DNA of 64,000 nt from Symsagittifera roscoffensis (taxonomy: Eukaryota; Xenacoelomorpha; Acoela; Convolutidae), in NCBI RefSeq assembly GCF_963678635.1, contig NC_087070.1, positions 12,250,539 through 12,314,538 of the forward strand, written 5' to 3'. The notes beneath the pieces were generated by a model. It was not told the origin of the DNA. It saw only the letters and a list, made by a program, of their open reading frames with translations, and did not search any database. The translations under genes were made by a program, and so were the position numbers. Position 1 is the stretch's first letter, and every line of letters starts with the position of its first letter. Of this stretch, positions 8,754-20,134 are shown piece by piece.

Positions 8754-11700
8754 TTGCAAACTCGTACCAACCAACACAAATGCAAAATGAAACACCACTC
8801 CCATATTATCTTCAACAACACGAAATAACAAGAAATCAACTTTCAAATTTTTCTCAAATGCCAAATGCAGCAGAATCATTACAAATGACAATGAATCCAT
8901 ACCTTATGGGTGGATCATCAATAACATCAATTAAACCTTTAATGGTATTCACAGGAACAGACCCTGAATATTCTGTAGAAGACTATTTAAATGCAGTAAC
9001 AGCAAATTTGATTTTAAATATAGGACCTGAACCAATTAATACGCCACTACATCAAAACTGGATACATCGACGCACAGCGTTGATACAAACAACTTTAGAT
9101 GGCGCAGCCCAAAAATGGTTTTCAGTATTGCCTATAGAAATAAAATCTAATTGGAAAAGATTTACACAAGAATTTTCAAAAATGTTTGACTCCGAAAGAA
9201 ACAAACAACAACAAAGAGTTTTATGTAATGAAATTCGCAGATTACCAAACGAAACCATCAAGCAATTAGCAGTACGAATCGAAACACTAGTTCGAAAAGC
9301 ATATTCATTAAATACACATGACTATAAAAACACAAAGATGACAGAAATCTTAATGATGACCTTAACACCGCAATTAAGAAAAATAGCAATAAAAAAGAGA
9401 GCATCCCATCCTTCTTCAATTCGAGAACCCGATTTAGATTTTCGAAAACTAGTAGACAAACTAGAACAAGCAGAAATCACAATGAAACTCGAAGAAACGG
9501 AAAATCTGAAATTACAATACGTTAACAGAATTGAAACAGCTTCCACAAATATAAACAATATACAGGAATCAGATACAGACCTCGTTGAAAAAATCACTGA
9601 AATACTCAATATTTACGAAAAACACCCAAACTTTAAAGGCAAACCATCTTTCAAAAAATGGTGTAATTATTGCCGACGATACGGACATAGTATTTCTGAA
9701 TGTAGACAAAAACAGCAAGACAATCAAAATAAACCTCAAAAATATAAAGAACCAAATAAATCATTCTATCAATACATGAAAAAAGATCAAAATCTACCGA
9801 ACAAAACTGTGTACAGCAACAACAGTTCAGGAAAACCACTCCCGAACAATACAAATTATACAAGAAATCAATCACCATATAACTCAAATTATAGAGGAAG
9901 ATCACCAGAACGAAGAAACACGCAAAATTCATCACAAAATCACTACAATAGACCAAATAGTCGAAATAACTATTCCAGACCAAATTCAAATACACAACGA
10001 TTTGTTTCTAGATCTAATTCCCAATCAAGAAATAATTACTATCCAAACAATCAATCACGAAATTCATCATACAATAGAAATAGAAACTACTCCAATAATC
10101 GGAATAGAAGTTATTCAAACAACCGAAACCAGAATTACCCGAACAATCAATCAAGGAATAATTCATATAATAGATCGAACTATAACAGACCAAACAATAA
10201 TTACCAAAATAGATCGCGAAATAATTCACAAAATCGACACTCAAGTTATAATAATCGTTATAGAAATTATTCCCAGTCACCACACCGGAATAATAATAAC
10301 TATAATAATTCTAATAATCGCCACAGAAATAGTACACCTAAACATCAAAGACATATCAATCAAGTACAATCTAATCCAGAAACAACATCAGACCCCCCAG
10401 GTATTGATGACACAGTAACTGATACGTTACAACTCAATCAAATAAACTGTGGATCATCAGATTCAGAAAGCGATGCAGAAAACACTCTCTCCATCAATAT
10501 GATAAAAGTCGAAAATGACTATGAACCTGTTATATTTGAACAACCTTTTTCATCACACATATATGAGAATCAATCAGAACTCCTTCACAATTATTATATT
10601 GAACCCGTCCATTCCACACCGACGACACAAAAAACTAATGAAATTAACACTACAAATCAATCCAATGAGAACGAAAAAACAAAATGCTTGAATAAATATC
10701 ACATCTATCAAAACATACAAAAAGAACAACCCAAAGAAAAAATTTGGACAATACCATTTCTTTTAGAAAGTCCAAGAAGCAAAGAATTTCAACCACCAGA
10801 TCTTGAAATTGATTTTTTAATTGATTCAGGAGCAGAATCAAATATAATAAACATTCCCACATGGAATGAAATAAAAACCTTACACCCAAAGCTAACACCT
10901 CTTGAAACCTCCAGCAAACTAGCAACAGCACAAGGATCAACATTAATAAACTACGGAAAAATTCAATTATTTCTTCTCCCCACAAGAACAATGGAACAAA
11001 ACAAAATTTTAACCAAACCATTTAAACAAATATTCCATATCACTGATATTAAATATAATATCATTGGAATACCATTTATCTCTAAATATATACCAACAAT
11101 CAACATATTGAATAGTAAAATATTAATCAAAGATAAATATACAAAAACAAAAGACACATCCCTAACATTTTTTCAAAGATTAAATAAACAACCACCATTC
11201 TTTTCAAAATTTTATCCAATATATAACCAACAAAGAAAACACCTGAAACCACTATCAGGAAACATCTATAATTTTTCAATCAAACAAGTTCACCAATATG
11301 ATAAAAAACAAAACAAACAAAAATTTTATATGTCAGATTTTGAATTCAAACCTATTCATAAGTTTTTCAAAATCACAATCTCATCAATAAAATATTTGAA
11401 AAACTCGAATTCAGATATTATTTCCTTACATGTATACAACAATACACCTTACCAAGTAACATTACCTTTAGGACTTTTAGGCTATTGCGAAACCAACGCT
11501 ACAATATCACCAAAACACGAAAAAGCATATCGTGTAAATAATATACTCCAATTACTAGATATTTGCCAATCAACAATCCTTAATGAAGAATTATCTATAA
11601 ATAATATAATAAGTAACGAAAACAGAAATACGGATTATTTCACAAAAACCCCATATTTCAAACCTACATTCAACATAAGTAACTACACAGAGAATCTAAA

Positions 11701-14700
11701 GAAATTTTTAACAATGTTTAATTTCCAACATTCACAAATAACACAAGACGAATTTGAAAAACTAGCCAAACAACTAATTAAATATTCATCAGTCTATGCA
11801 ACATCCAAATTTGATGTTGGCAAAATCAGCTCATCACTACATCTCCCATTAAAACCAGACGCAGTTTTCAAAAAACAAAGAGCAAGTAAAGTACCAATTC
11901 ACTTACACGATAAAGTAAACAGATTACTCGACATTTTAGAACAATACAACATTATATCACCAGTAAACAAAGAAGAACAACCAAAAGGCAACACATTTAT
12001 CAACCCTGTTATCATTCTAGCCAAAGGAGAATCATTAAAAATTGTTCTCGATGCTAGATACCTCAACTCACTCATAGATGAATCAAAGTGTAATTGGCCT
12101 ATTGAACCAATACAAGTTATTTTAACAAAAATAAACGGAAAATATTTTACAACCGCAGATATGAATAGTGCATACAATCAAATGCCATTAGATGAACAAT
12201 CACGACGTTTAACACAATTTGTTATTGGAAACCAACAATACGAATTCAACCGCTTATTCTATGGAATATCCATAGGACCAGCAGCATTTTCAGCTTTTAT
12301 GAGCAAAATTTTTCGACCACTAATACTCAAGAAAAACGCAATCACCTATTTAGACGATGTTTTTATGCAATCACAGACAAAAGGGGAAATGTTCAATGTT
12401 TTAGAACAATACCACCAAATACTTCAGAACGAAAATCTGAAGGCCGCCCCCGATAAATCACACTTCTTTTTGACAAGAGTTAAATTCTTAGGACATAATA
12501 TAGAAAGAAAAACAATCACTCCATTGAAATCACGTATAGACGCTATTCAAAAACTCCAACCACCAACAAATAAAAAGAAAATCCAAGAATTCCTTGGAAT
12601 GTTAAACTTTTTAAGCAAATATGTTTATAAAATGCAATTATATCTACGACCATTCTATAATATACTTAGACAACAAAATAATTTTGAATGGAATACAGAA
12701 CATCAAGCACGATTTGAAGAAATTAAAAAACTTCTAACTGAACAAATTTCAAACACAATTCCAGACTCAAATCAACCATTTTATGCAATGTGCGATGCTT
12801 CGAACTTTGGCATCGGCGCAGCATTATTACAATCACATAATGGTACAAATAAAATGAACCTCATATCAGCAAATTCTCGATTATTCACTCAAGCAGAGCT
12901 ACGACTCTCAACTCTAATGAGAGAATGTACAGCCATAATATATACACTAACAGAATACGAATTTCTGATACTTGGATCAAAACATCCCACAGTTCTATTC
13001 ACAGACCATAAACCAATCATCTTTCTTTTTACACAAAAGTCTAATCCAAACCACCGAGTTTATAGATTTCAACTAATTTTAATGAAATTCCCAAACTTAC
13101 ATATAGTTTGGACCGCAGGAAAAAATCTTGCATTACCAGACACATTAAGTCGAAATACGCCACCTGAATTACTTACACGTAAAACCACAGTTGAAATACC
13201 CAAAAATATAAAATTCTACCTTGCAGAAAATGAAACATCACCCCGATTGGAATGCAAATATGCAGTAAAAACTGACGTTGAACAATCACAAATAAACAAT
13301 CTACAACACTTCCCACTTTATTTAGATTGTCAAAATAATCACTATGAAGTTGATCTACTTGGAACATCAACTTTTAAACCAATCCCATATTCACAATGGA
13401 TAAAAAATAACACCCAACAAAAAAGAGTAAAACCACACTCGCATAAAAAAGACCGTTTTCCACTAATTGAAAAAGAAAATTTAACTGATAAAATAAACTT
13501 ATCAGGACCACAAACAAACGATTCAAAATACACAATAAATCAAGTTTTTGACCTCCATGACCCACTTGATACAATACCCTTATCTAAATTAGAAATTGAA
13601 AACATTTTTCTCCCCCCAACAGAAACAATTACAATTTCAACACTGAAACAATATCAAAACCTTGACCCAGTAATTCGACAACTGAAATCATGGCACAAAT
13701 ATAAAACTAAACCTATCAAAGCAGATTCAACTATTCTAGGAAACAAAACACTCCTCCGATATTTTCGAAAATTCAATAATACAACAATTAACGAAAACAC
13801 AGACCTTCTAGAATACAAACTAAATGAATCTACAGTTCCCTGTCTCCCTTTGAGTATGATTTTCATAGCTTTTAATATTTCACATACACAAAATATTAAA
13901 GGACACTCTGGATCAGAGAAAACATATTCAAATTTTATACAAAACTTTTATTTCCCAAATGCACCAATTTGGATAAAAGTACTATGCAATGACTGTATAG
14001 TATGTCAACTGAATAAACCTTACCCAAATCAAAAGCAAATAGCACAAAAACAAGATTTTAAAGGACAAAGTTTGTACTTTAATCATCGTATCTCATTTGA
14101 TACCAAAGGACCAATTTCACCCTCATCCGAAGGAAACTCCTACATTATGGTAATTGTTGACGCATTTACACATTATGTAGCACTTAACCCAGTACCATAT
14201 TGTAACGCTTATTACGCTTACACAACACTCTATGAACACTGGATAGCAAAATTCGGACTACCAGAAATTTTAGTTACAGACAACGGTACAGAATTCATAA
14301 ATAATGAAATCATCACACTATGTCATTTATATAACATTAAACACAAACCACGTACATCTCACGCACCTTGGACAAACGGCTTAGTCGAAGGTATGAACCG
14401 TTCATTACAAGAATATCTCAGATGTATCATCAATGGCAATGATACAAGATATACCGAATGGTCAGCAGATGTAAAACTATTTCCCTTAGCATATAATTCA
14501 CAAATCACGACAACTTTAGGAATGTCACCATATGAAATGGTTTTTAACCAAAAGCCACGCAAACCAATAATGTTTACAGCAAACTCTCATAAAAACGCAC
14601 AAGGTTATTGTCAACCAAATAAAGACTCAATTTGCTATAACCTACCATTACATACACACGATGAAGATCATTTTCATCACCCACAAATTCTTAAACTAGC

Positions 14701-15379
14701 CTCCGGTACACACACCGAATGGATTTTAAACAGAGATAAAAAACACAATGAAATTTACCAAAAAGTAACAAAAAAGTTGTTACAAAGGCAAAATATTAAT
14801 GAACAAATAAATTCACGCTTTACACCAGCCTCCTATTTAAAAATTGGAACATTTGTTTTAATACCCAATTTTAATACTCAAAAAGGAATTTCAAAAAAAT
14901 TACAACCCCTTCGTAAAGGACCATACCAAATAATTGCAAAACCCACTGACGTCACATATAAAATCACCGACTCAGACAAAAAAGAAATCGTTCAACACCG
15001 AAATAACCTATTACCTTATTATCCAAAAGAATACGCACTCCGCGAACTAACTCAATTATATTCTTTTACAGGTTTACAAGTTATTCAAAATGACCCACAT
15101 ACGGAAAATACAACAAAGGAACAAAATGATATTCACCTCGGAAATCAAAATACAAAATCAACCACCACAAAAAACAATACAAAAAAGCTAGATCAAAATA
15201 CATCTCAAAAAGAAAGAAAAAGTAGAAAAATGACAGAACAAATAATACCCCAAGAACAAATCGACAAATCAGAACATAGAGAGTCTTCACGACTTAGAAA
15301 TCAACCACGTAAAAATTATAAATTATTCATCCCACAATCTAAAATATTAAAGAAAGTTGAATTTCAAAAACAACTTTAA
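8750..15379 (+). CDS. gag-pol: ORF3, Gag capsid-nucleocapsid plus Pol polyprotein (2,209 aa)
   Basis: This is the replication polyprotein of a Ty3/gypsy-type element. A retrotransposon capsid region covers about residues 60-250, including a W..RR.ALI.T.LDG.A..WF-type stretch. A zinc knuckle CX2CX4HX4C (C305, C308, H313, C318) is followed by an Arg/Asn/Ser/Tyr-rich tail. The aspartic protease has D692-S-G. The reverse transcriptase has D1137 and the YLDD box at 1200-1203. RNase H has D1349 and D1419. The integrase has an HHCC finger (H1712, H1719, C1749, C1752) and a D1784-X59-D1844-X35-E1880 triad, then a GPY module (LRKGPY). All catalytic residues I could check are present, so this enzyme set looks intact. 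The AUG is taken because it overlaps the ORF2 stop (ATGA). Gag and Pol share one frame, without the usual gag-pol frameshift. Confidence 0.95.
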   Translation: MIANSYQPTQMQNETPLPYYLQQHEITRNQLSNFSQMPNAAESLQMTMNPYLMGGSSITSIKPLMVFTGTDPEYSVEDYLNAVTANLILNIGPEPINTPLHQNWIHRRTALIQTTLDGAAQKWFSVLPIEIKSNWKRFTQEFSKMFDSERNKQQQRVLCNEIRRLPNETIKQLAVRIETLVRKAYSLNTHDYKNTKMTEILMMTLTPQLRKIAIKKRASHPSSIREPDLDFRKLVDKLEQAEITMKLEETENLKLQYVNRIETASTNINNIQESDTDLVEKITEILNIYEKHPNFKGKPSFKKWCNYCRRYGHSISECRQKQQDNQNKPQKYKEPNKSFYQYMKKDQNLPNKTVYSNNSSGKPLPNNTNYTRNQSPYNSNYRGRSPERRNTQNSSQNHYNRPNSRNNYSRPNSNTQRFVSRSNSQSRNNYYPNNQSRNSSYNRNRNYSNNRNRSYSNNRNQNYPNNQSRNNSYNRSNYNRPNNNYQNRSRNNSQNRHSSYNNRYRNYSQSPHRNNNNYNNSNNRHRNSTPKHQRHINQVQSNPETTSDPPGIDDTVTDTLQLNQINCGSSDSESDAENTLSINMIKVENDYEPVIFEQPFSSHIYENQSELLHNYYIEPVHSTPTTQKTNEINTTNQSNENEKTKCLNKYHIYQNIQKEQPKEKIWTIPFLLESPRSKEFQPPDLEIDFLIDSGAESNIINIPTWNEIKTLHPKLTPLETSSKLATAQGSTLINYGKIQLFLLPTRTMEQNKILTKPFKQIFHITDIKYNIIGIPFISKYIPTINILNSKILIKDKYTKTKDTSLTFFQRLNKQPPFFSKFYPIYNQQRKHLKPLSGNIYNFSIKQVHQYDKKQNKQKFYMSDFEFKPIHKFFKITISSIKYLKNSNSDIISLHVYNNTPYQVTLPLGLLGYCETNATISPKHEKAYRVNNILQLLDICQSTILNEELSINNIISNENRNTDYFTKTPYFKPTFNISNYTENLKKFLTMFNFQHSQITQDEFEKLAKQLIKYSSVYATSKFDVGKISSSLHLPLKPDAVFKKQRASKVPIHLHDKVNRLLDILEQYNIISPVNKEEQPKGNTFINPVIILAKGESLKIVLDARYLNSLIDESKCNWPIEPIQVILTKINGKYFTTADMNSAYNQMPLDEQSRRLTQFVIGNQQYEFNRLFYGISIGPAAFSAFMSKIFRPLILKKNAITYLDDVFMQSQTKGEMFNVLEQYHQILQNENLKAAPDKSHFFLTRVKFLGHNIERKTITPLKSRIDAIQKLQPPTNKKKIQEFLGMLNFLSKYVYKMQLYLRPFYNILRQQNNFEWNTEHQARFEEIKKLLTEQISNTIPDSNQPFYAMCDASNFGIGAALLQSHNGTNKMNLISANSRLFTQAELRLSTLMRECTAIIYTLTEYEFLILGSKHPTVLFTDHKPIIFLFTQKSNPNHRVYRFQLILMKFPNLHIVWTAGKNLALPDTLSRNTPPELLTRKTTVEIPKNIKFYLAENETSPRLECKYAVKTDVEQSQINNLQHFPLYLDCQNNHYEVDLLGTSTFKPIPYSQWIKNNTQQKRVKPHSHKKDRFPLIEKENLTDKINLSGPQTNDSKYTINQVFDLHDPLDTIPLSKLEIENIFLPPTETITISTLKQYQNLDPVIRQLKSWHKYKTKPIKADSTILGNKTLLRYFRKFNNTTINENTDLLEYKLNESTVPCLPLSMIFIAFNISHTQNIKGHSGSEKTYSNFIQNFYFPNAPIWIKVLCNDCIVCQLNKPYPNQKQIAQKQDFKGQSLYFNHRISFDTKGPISPSSEGNSYIMVIVDAFTHYVALNPVPYCNAYYAYTTLYEHWIAKFGLPEILVTDNGTEFINNEIITLCHLYNIKHKPRTSHAPWTNGLVEGMNRSLQEYLRCIINGNDTRYTEWSADVKLFPLAYNSQITTTLGMSPYEMVFNQKPRKPIMFTANSHKNAQGYCQPNKDSICYNLPLHTHDEDHFHHPQILKLASGTHTEWILNRDKKHNEIYQKVTKKLLQRQNINEQINSRFTPASYLKIGTFVLIPNFNTQKGISKKLQPLRKGPYQIIAKPTDVTYKITDSDKKEIVQHRNNLLPYYPKEYALRELTQLYSFTGLQVIQNDPHTENTTKEQNDIHLGNQNTKSTTTKNNTKKLDQNTSQKERKSRKMTEQIIPQEQIDKSEHRESSRLRNQPRKNYKLFIPQSKILKKVEFQKQL

Positions 15380-16395
15380 TTCTACATTTAATAATCTTTG
15401 CACCTCTGAAACATTTTACGCTTTCATTTTTCAAAATAACATGCTGACAAACAAGCAGCGATTCTAGTTCATAATTAGCCAATAGGATTCATCCAATCCG
15501 TCACCTTCTATAACTTTAACACAAACCAACTAGACGAAAAATATTAAACTCCAGGCATATCTATAACTGTAACTCTACGACCTCCAGGTCAAAAATAAGC
15601 AAACCACTCCAACTTGACAACTAAAATAAATATCACCATAATATCATAACCCTCCCTTATCTAATAAACCAAAGATCAACAATATTTCCCCAACTCAGAC
15701 CTCAAATATCCCCCAAACAAATATGTTAAATTAGCCTAAAGTAAAAGAACGACCATTTTATTTAGCCTAAAGTATAAAAATCTCAAAAATACCCCAGATC
15801 ACTCGACAAATGAAAATAAAGACAAAGAAGACCTACCGATCACCATAAAAATTGCCCCCAACAATTTTTCACAAAACTCAACCCACTTGTCAAAAAACTA
15901 ATAAATAATCCGACCACACTTAAAAATTGCCCCAAACAACAAAAAATATTCGATCACGAAGTCATTTCTTAAATGCTCTTCTATCAAACAGTCACTAAAA
16001 TTATCACAAACCTCAAACAATTTTTTACGATACTTAAAACTTTCATAATATTTCTTTTTGATATCCTTGAACCTTTTCTAATAATCTTAATCATTTTTTG
16101 TAATATTTTTTAAATTTTCTACACTATATTCGAACTATTTCTCCAACTTTCAAAAACCCTTGATTATATCCACAGGTACGATTTATTCAACTTGTCTAAA
16201 TGATACGAACTATTTTCAGTAGAACTGATATTTTTCTACTATTCGTAATTTTCATAACATTTCTATCATCCCTCATTTGACAATATGCAAATGTATAAAG
16301 AAAGCAATCATCACATTCGCTCTAGCAACAATCCTCCTAATTCTTTTCTTAGAAGAATACTATAATAAACATAAACTTTTTCACTAAAAGAATAG
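15380..16395 (+). other. Noncoding spacer between pol and ORF4
   Basis: About 1 kb, G-poor, with stops in all frames. Near its end, 16285-16377 contains a short hydrophobic frame without a suitable start. A pyrimidine tract ending in AG at 16351-16352 and a 'gctacccaacag' at 16417-16428 could serve as 3' splice sites for a subgenomic RNA carrying ORF4 and env. Neither is proven. Confidence 0.5.
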
Positions 16396-17526
16396 ACCAA
16401 AAAGCTATCAAAAACTGCTACCCAACAGTCACAAAGTCAGTCTTCACCGACATCATCCCAAGATAACCCAACAACACCAACTACCCAAAATCCTCAAACA
16501 TCTACACGAATTTCCTTTCAAGATAACCCATACACTTTTGAAGAACGACACGCTCGTTTATCAGAACCACTAGAACCAGTTCAACGACAAGCACCTCTAA
16601 GTGAACCAACATATAACTTATACCCAACACTACCACAAGAATTAAGTAGAATAAGAAATCCTAGTCAAAACCAAAATACAGTCGAAATAAATAGACAAAT
16701 TATACATCCTCGACGAAACAGAAATTTTCAAACTCCCCGAGTTCATTTTGAAATACCTCAATCCCCATCACAAAACACTCCAGAAAACCCCATTGGTATA
16801 TTACCAGAAACCCCTACGCTTCTTTCACAACGTAGCACCTCAAGCCTACCATCAGATTACTTAGGTTCAACACCAACATCTGAACAAATACGTGAAAATC
16901 CCTTTAACCCCCCAAACCAGGCATCACGACTACCATATTGGACAACACATTCATTTACACAAGGTGAACTAAATTTAGTCAATGATCCAATAGATATTTC
17001 TACGGATACAACAACATCCTCATCACTACCAGAAACATTATCACTACCATCAACACCATCAATAAGCCAGATTTCACCACCACCTTTTAACTTAAATTTT
17101 CCAAATAATCTCGACGCCAGATATAGAGAACAATCATCAACAAATATCCCTTTAAGACTAGATTGGAATACATTTACAGCCCCTCCACCATTATTTGGAC
17201 AACATCTAGAAAGTAATCGCCTTCACAACTGGGCACTTAATAGATTACAATACCGGCAAGACATTCACGACGAAATCCGTGATCACAATATCCAAATACT
17301 GCAACAAAACAGTTTACAATTAAAGTTTGAAATCACAGTTAAATTAAACAACATTACTCAACATCCCTACCCATTAAACCCACCAAACATAACAGCTCAA
17401 TCACTACCACCACCATTTATAACCACTGAAGTAATATATAAATACGACAGATATACCAAAAAGACAATTGGTTACATCACATTTTATAACCCATACTCAG
17501 GATTATCATACACATGTATATTCTAA
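16396..17526 (+). CDS. ORF4, 376-codon frame with no methionine codon
   Basis: Reading from the codon after TAG 16393-16395, the frame stays open to TAA 17524-17526 and contains no ATG anywhere. Random AT-rich DNA would not stay open this long. The first ~230 residues are rich in Ser, Thr, Pro, Gln and Asn and probably disordered. The last ~140 look folded, with Trp, Tyr and Phe spaced through them. There is no signal peptide, finger or known motif and I do not recognise the family. It overlaps the start of the env-like gene by 13 bases in another frame. That compact arrangement supports it being real. Expression would need a spliced leader AUG, a non-AUG start or frameshift entry. Alternatively the start codon was lost in this copy. 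Confidence 0.6.
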   Translation, partial: TKKLSKTATQQSQSQSSPTSSQDNPTTPTTQNPQTSTRISFQDNPYTFEERHARLSEPLEPVQRQAPLSEPTYNLYPTLPQELSRIRNPSQNQNTVEINRQIIHPRRNRNFQTPRVHFEIPQSPSQNTPENPIGILPETPTLLSQRSTSSLPSDYLGSTPTSEQIRENPFNPPNQASRLPYWTTHSFTQGELNLVNDPIDISTDTTTSSSLPETLSLPSTPSISQISPPPFNLNFPNNLDARYREQSSTNIPLRLDWNTFTAPPPLFGQHLESNRLHNWALNRLQYRQDIHDEIRDHNIQILQQNSLQLKFEITVKLNNITQHPYPLNPPNITAQSLPPPFITTEVIYKYDRYTKKTIGYITFYNPYSGLSYTCIF

Positions 17527-20134
17527 AACTATTAATTTTTCTCCAACTCCTTTTTCTAGTAATCTCAAATCAAAACATAAACCCTTCTCCCCGCACAGGA
17601 CCCCAAGATTTATTAGTAACACATTACGATTGTGAAGAAAACGAACAAAAAACACTACACAAGTATGCAATAAATCAAGTATCACAATGCGAAACAGAAC
17701 CCCAAGCCATAGAAACTACAAATGTAATAACAACACTTTATTCAAAAGCCCGAGCAACTACAGTTATAGGATATAAATTCACAGCAACATTTTCTGAAAA
17801 GAAAGTACATTGTTCACAAGTCTCAAACGGAAATAAAAACCGACTTGACCATGAATCATTCTACCAGAGTAATATAGAACGACTTTTACATCTCAATCCC
17901 GAAGATTGTAAAAACGAGTAACTCCGACTAAACATCACAAAAAATAAAAAAAATACAGATAGAAAGTTAGTATATTTCCAAGTTTTTTCAGATTCTGTAC
18001 ATCAAGCAGAACTTGAAAGATATCAAGGACATATAAAACTAGATGAAAAGTACCCATATAACGGCGCACACGGACGATTAACTTATGATATACACGATAA
18101 ACACTGGATACCACACATTGGTATAAATGACCCATCAAACTGCAAAGCAGACACAAAAAACAAAGGATACCAAGAGATCATGTTTTTCGATTGGAAAATA
18201 CAACTCGAAAAAATACAACTCACACGAGATTTATCAGACAACACAATGATCTATCAAGGAATTAGATTACCTTGTAAAAACGACCAAGGTTATTGCGACC
18301 CTACAACAAGAACACAAGCAACAATTGTTTGGTTCCCCGAAGACACATGTACAACATTTCAAGTAGCAAAAATACACCCTCGTATGATAAAATTTCACGA
18401 AAAATATTTTATACAATCAATACCATATGAACAAGTAAATCCATTACGAAAAATAAGTTCTAATTTTAGAAACATTCATAATATAGAAAATAAATTAACA
18501 CGTTTTCAAATATATCAAGAAACAGAACTTGCATGTAAATACAAAACCCACTCCACAAAACACAATACTCTGAAATATTAGTTGAATACGAAAATGGATT
18601 CGACATGACCACTGGAAAACTAAAAGTTGACCCATACGCCACAAGTCATCCTCCAAATGAAGGAACATCATACATACCAGTTCATTTTCAAAAGTATACA
18701 GGTCAACCTGGTGGACATTTAAAGCCCCAAGACGATCACAGCACACGTTTACAAGAACTATCCCTAATGAATAGTACATATTTTGGTAATATCCACTATG
18801 ATATTCACTTGGATATGAAACTAGACTACACGATTAGCCGAATTTTTCAAAAAATGTCACTCTCCGAATTAGAAACACTACACCAACTATGCGAATTAGA
18901 AAGAACACAAATATTACAATCACTCGCACTAGCAGTATTAAAAATACCCTACGCAGGATATTTACTATCAGGAAATAGATCAAATTTTTTAGACTATGAA
19001 GGAAACATCTTATGGTTTTATACTTGTACTAAAAAAGTATCACCACTATACGTTTTTGAAGATAAACGATGCTATAAAAGAATCCCTATCTTTTATAAGA
19101 ATAAAGTACATTTCGTTGACACACTTTCACGAAGAACCTATTTCTGGGATACCGCAGTCCCATGTGGATCAGAAAATAGCCACAACGTAGTACAGCTAAA
19201 CCCTGATGAAGATAAATATTACCTTCTCACCCCATATCCCACATTAATGCAATCACTCAAAAAATTTTCACCAGAAAGCATTCGCGCTATCGCTCGAAAC
19301 CCAAATATAGACTTACAATCAATAGGAATATACTCAAAATCAGATATTCAACATCACATTAGAACACAACAATTCCAAGAATTATTAACACAAATGGACA
19401 CAATACAAAGACAATCAATTGACCAAAACTTACGCAAACTTGCCGAAACCGCAGGATTTGCTGACATCTATACGCAAGACTATAGCGGATATTTTAAAGA
19501 CATTAAAGATTATATATATCTAAACGGTGAAAAATACCGTCCCCAAGATATATCACCTATCAATATTTTTAGCTTTGTTACACTCAAGAATGAAATTCTT
19601 GATTTTCTAGGATGGCCCTACAACATCTTAGAAAAACTGACTATTTTATACGCAATGTTTAACTTTATTGGATTTCTTTTTTCACTCTTAAAAGGAATCT
19701 ATAACACATCTGCTATACACACACAAGTCAATAGACAAGCAAGTGTAGCACGCATACTATTTGCAGGATTTTTTGGAATCTTTTCTACATCTATAAACAA
19801 AATTCTTTAAGACGCACAAATAAAAGAATATAACACAAAAATAGCAACAAGACAGAACACATACGACGAAGAACATAACAATGTAGATACAACACCAACA
19901 GCACCACAGTTACCACCCCTACCACATAACCATCCATTATCCCTAGTCCCACGTAATTTTCGAAATTTAGCCATAACACATAATCAAAATTTTAGACCAA
20001 CTATATCACAAAGTCCAATCCAACATATAATGCCACACCACTCACAAGATGACAATACTTATGAACAAATTATAGAACAACCCCATACCACCGCTTTTCA
20101 GTCTCAAAATAATAATTTTTTTAGCCCACGATGA
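17514..20134 (+). pseudogene. env-like membrane glycoprotein gene, broken in this copy
   Basis: The AUG at 17514 opens a signal peptide (MYILKLLIFLQLLFLVIS) and a Cys-containing ectodomain. Near the C-terminal end are two hydrophobic segments (about 19637-19700 and 19744-19795), the layout of a retroviral-type envelope protein. The coding path is interrupted three times: TAA at 17919-17921 with the same frame open beyond it; a frameshift in about 18540-18575, before TAG 18579-18581, after which the frame beginning upstream of 18605 continues; and TAA at 19808-19810, again with the frame open beyond it to TGA 20132-20134. The stretch after 19810 would be a Pro/Gln/Asn-rich tail. The true end overlaps the ORF6 start as ATGA. 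The glycoprotein family is not assigned. As it stands the gene cannot make a full-length product. Confidence 0.7.

Noticed and set aside
10002-10418. 138-aa Ile/Thr-rich frame inside ORF3
   Set aside because: Out-of-frame reading of the Asn/Arg/Ser/Tyr-rich nucleocapsid tail. Its repetitiveness comes from the codons of the real frame.
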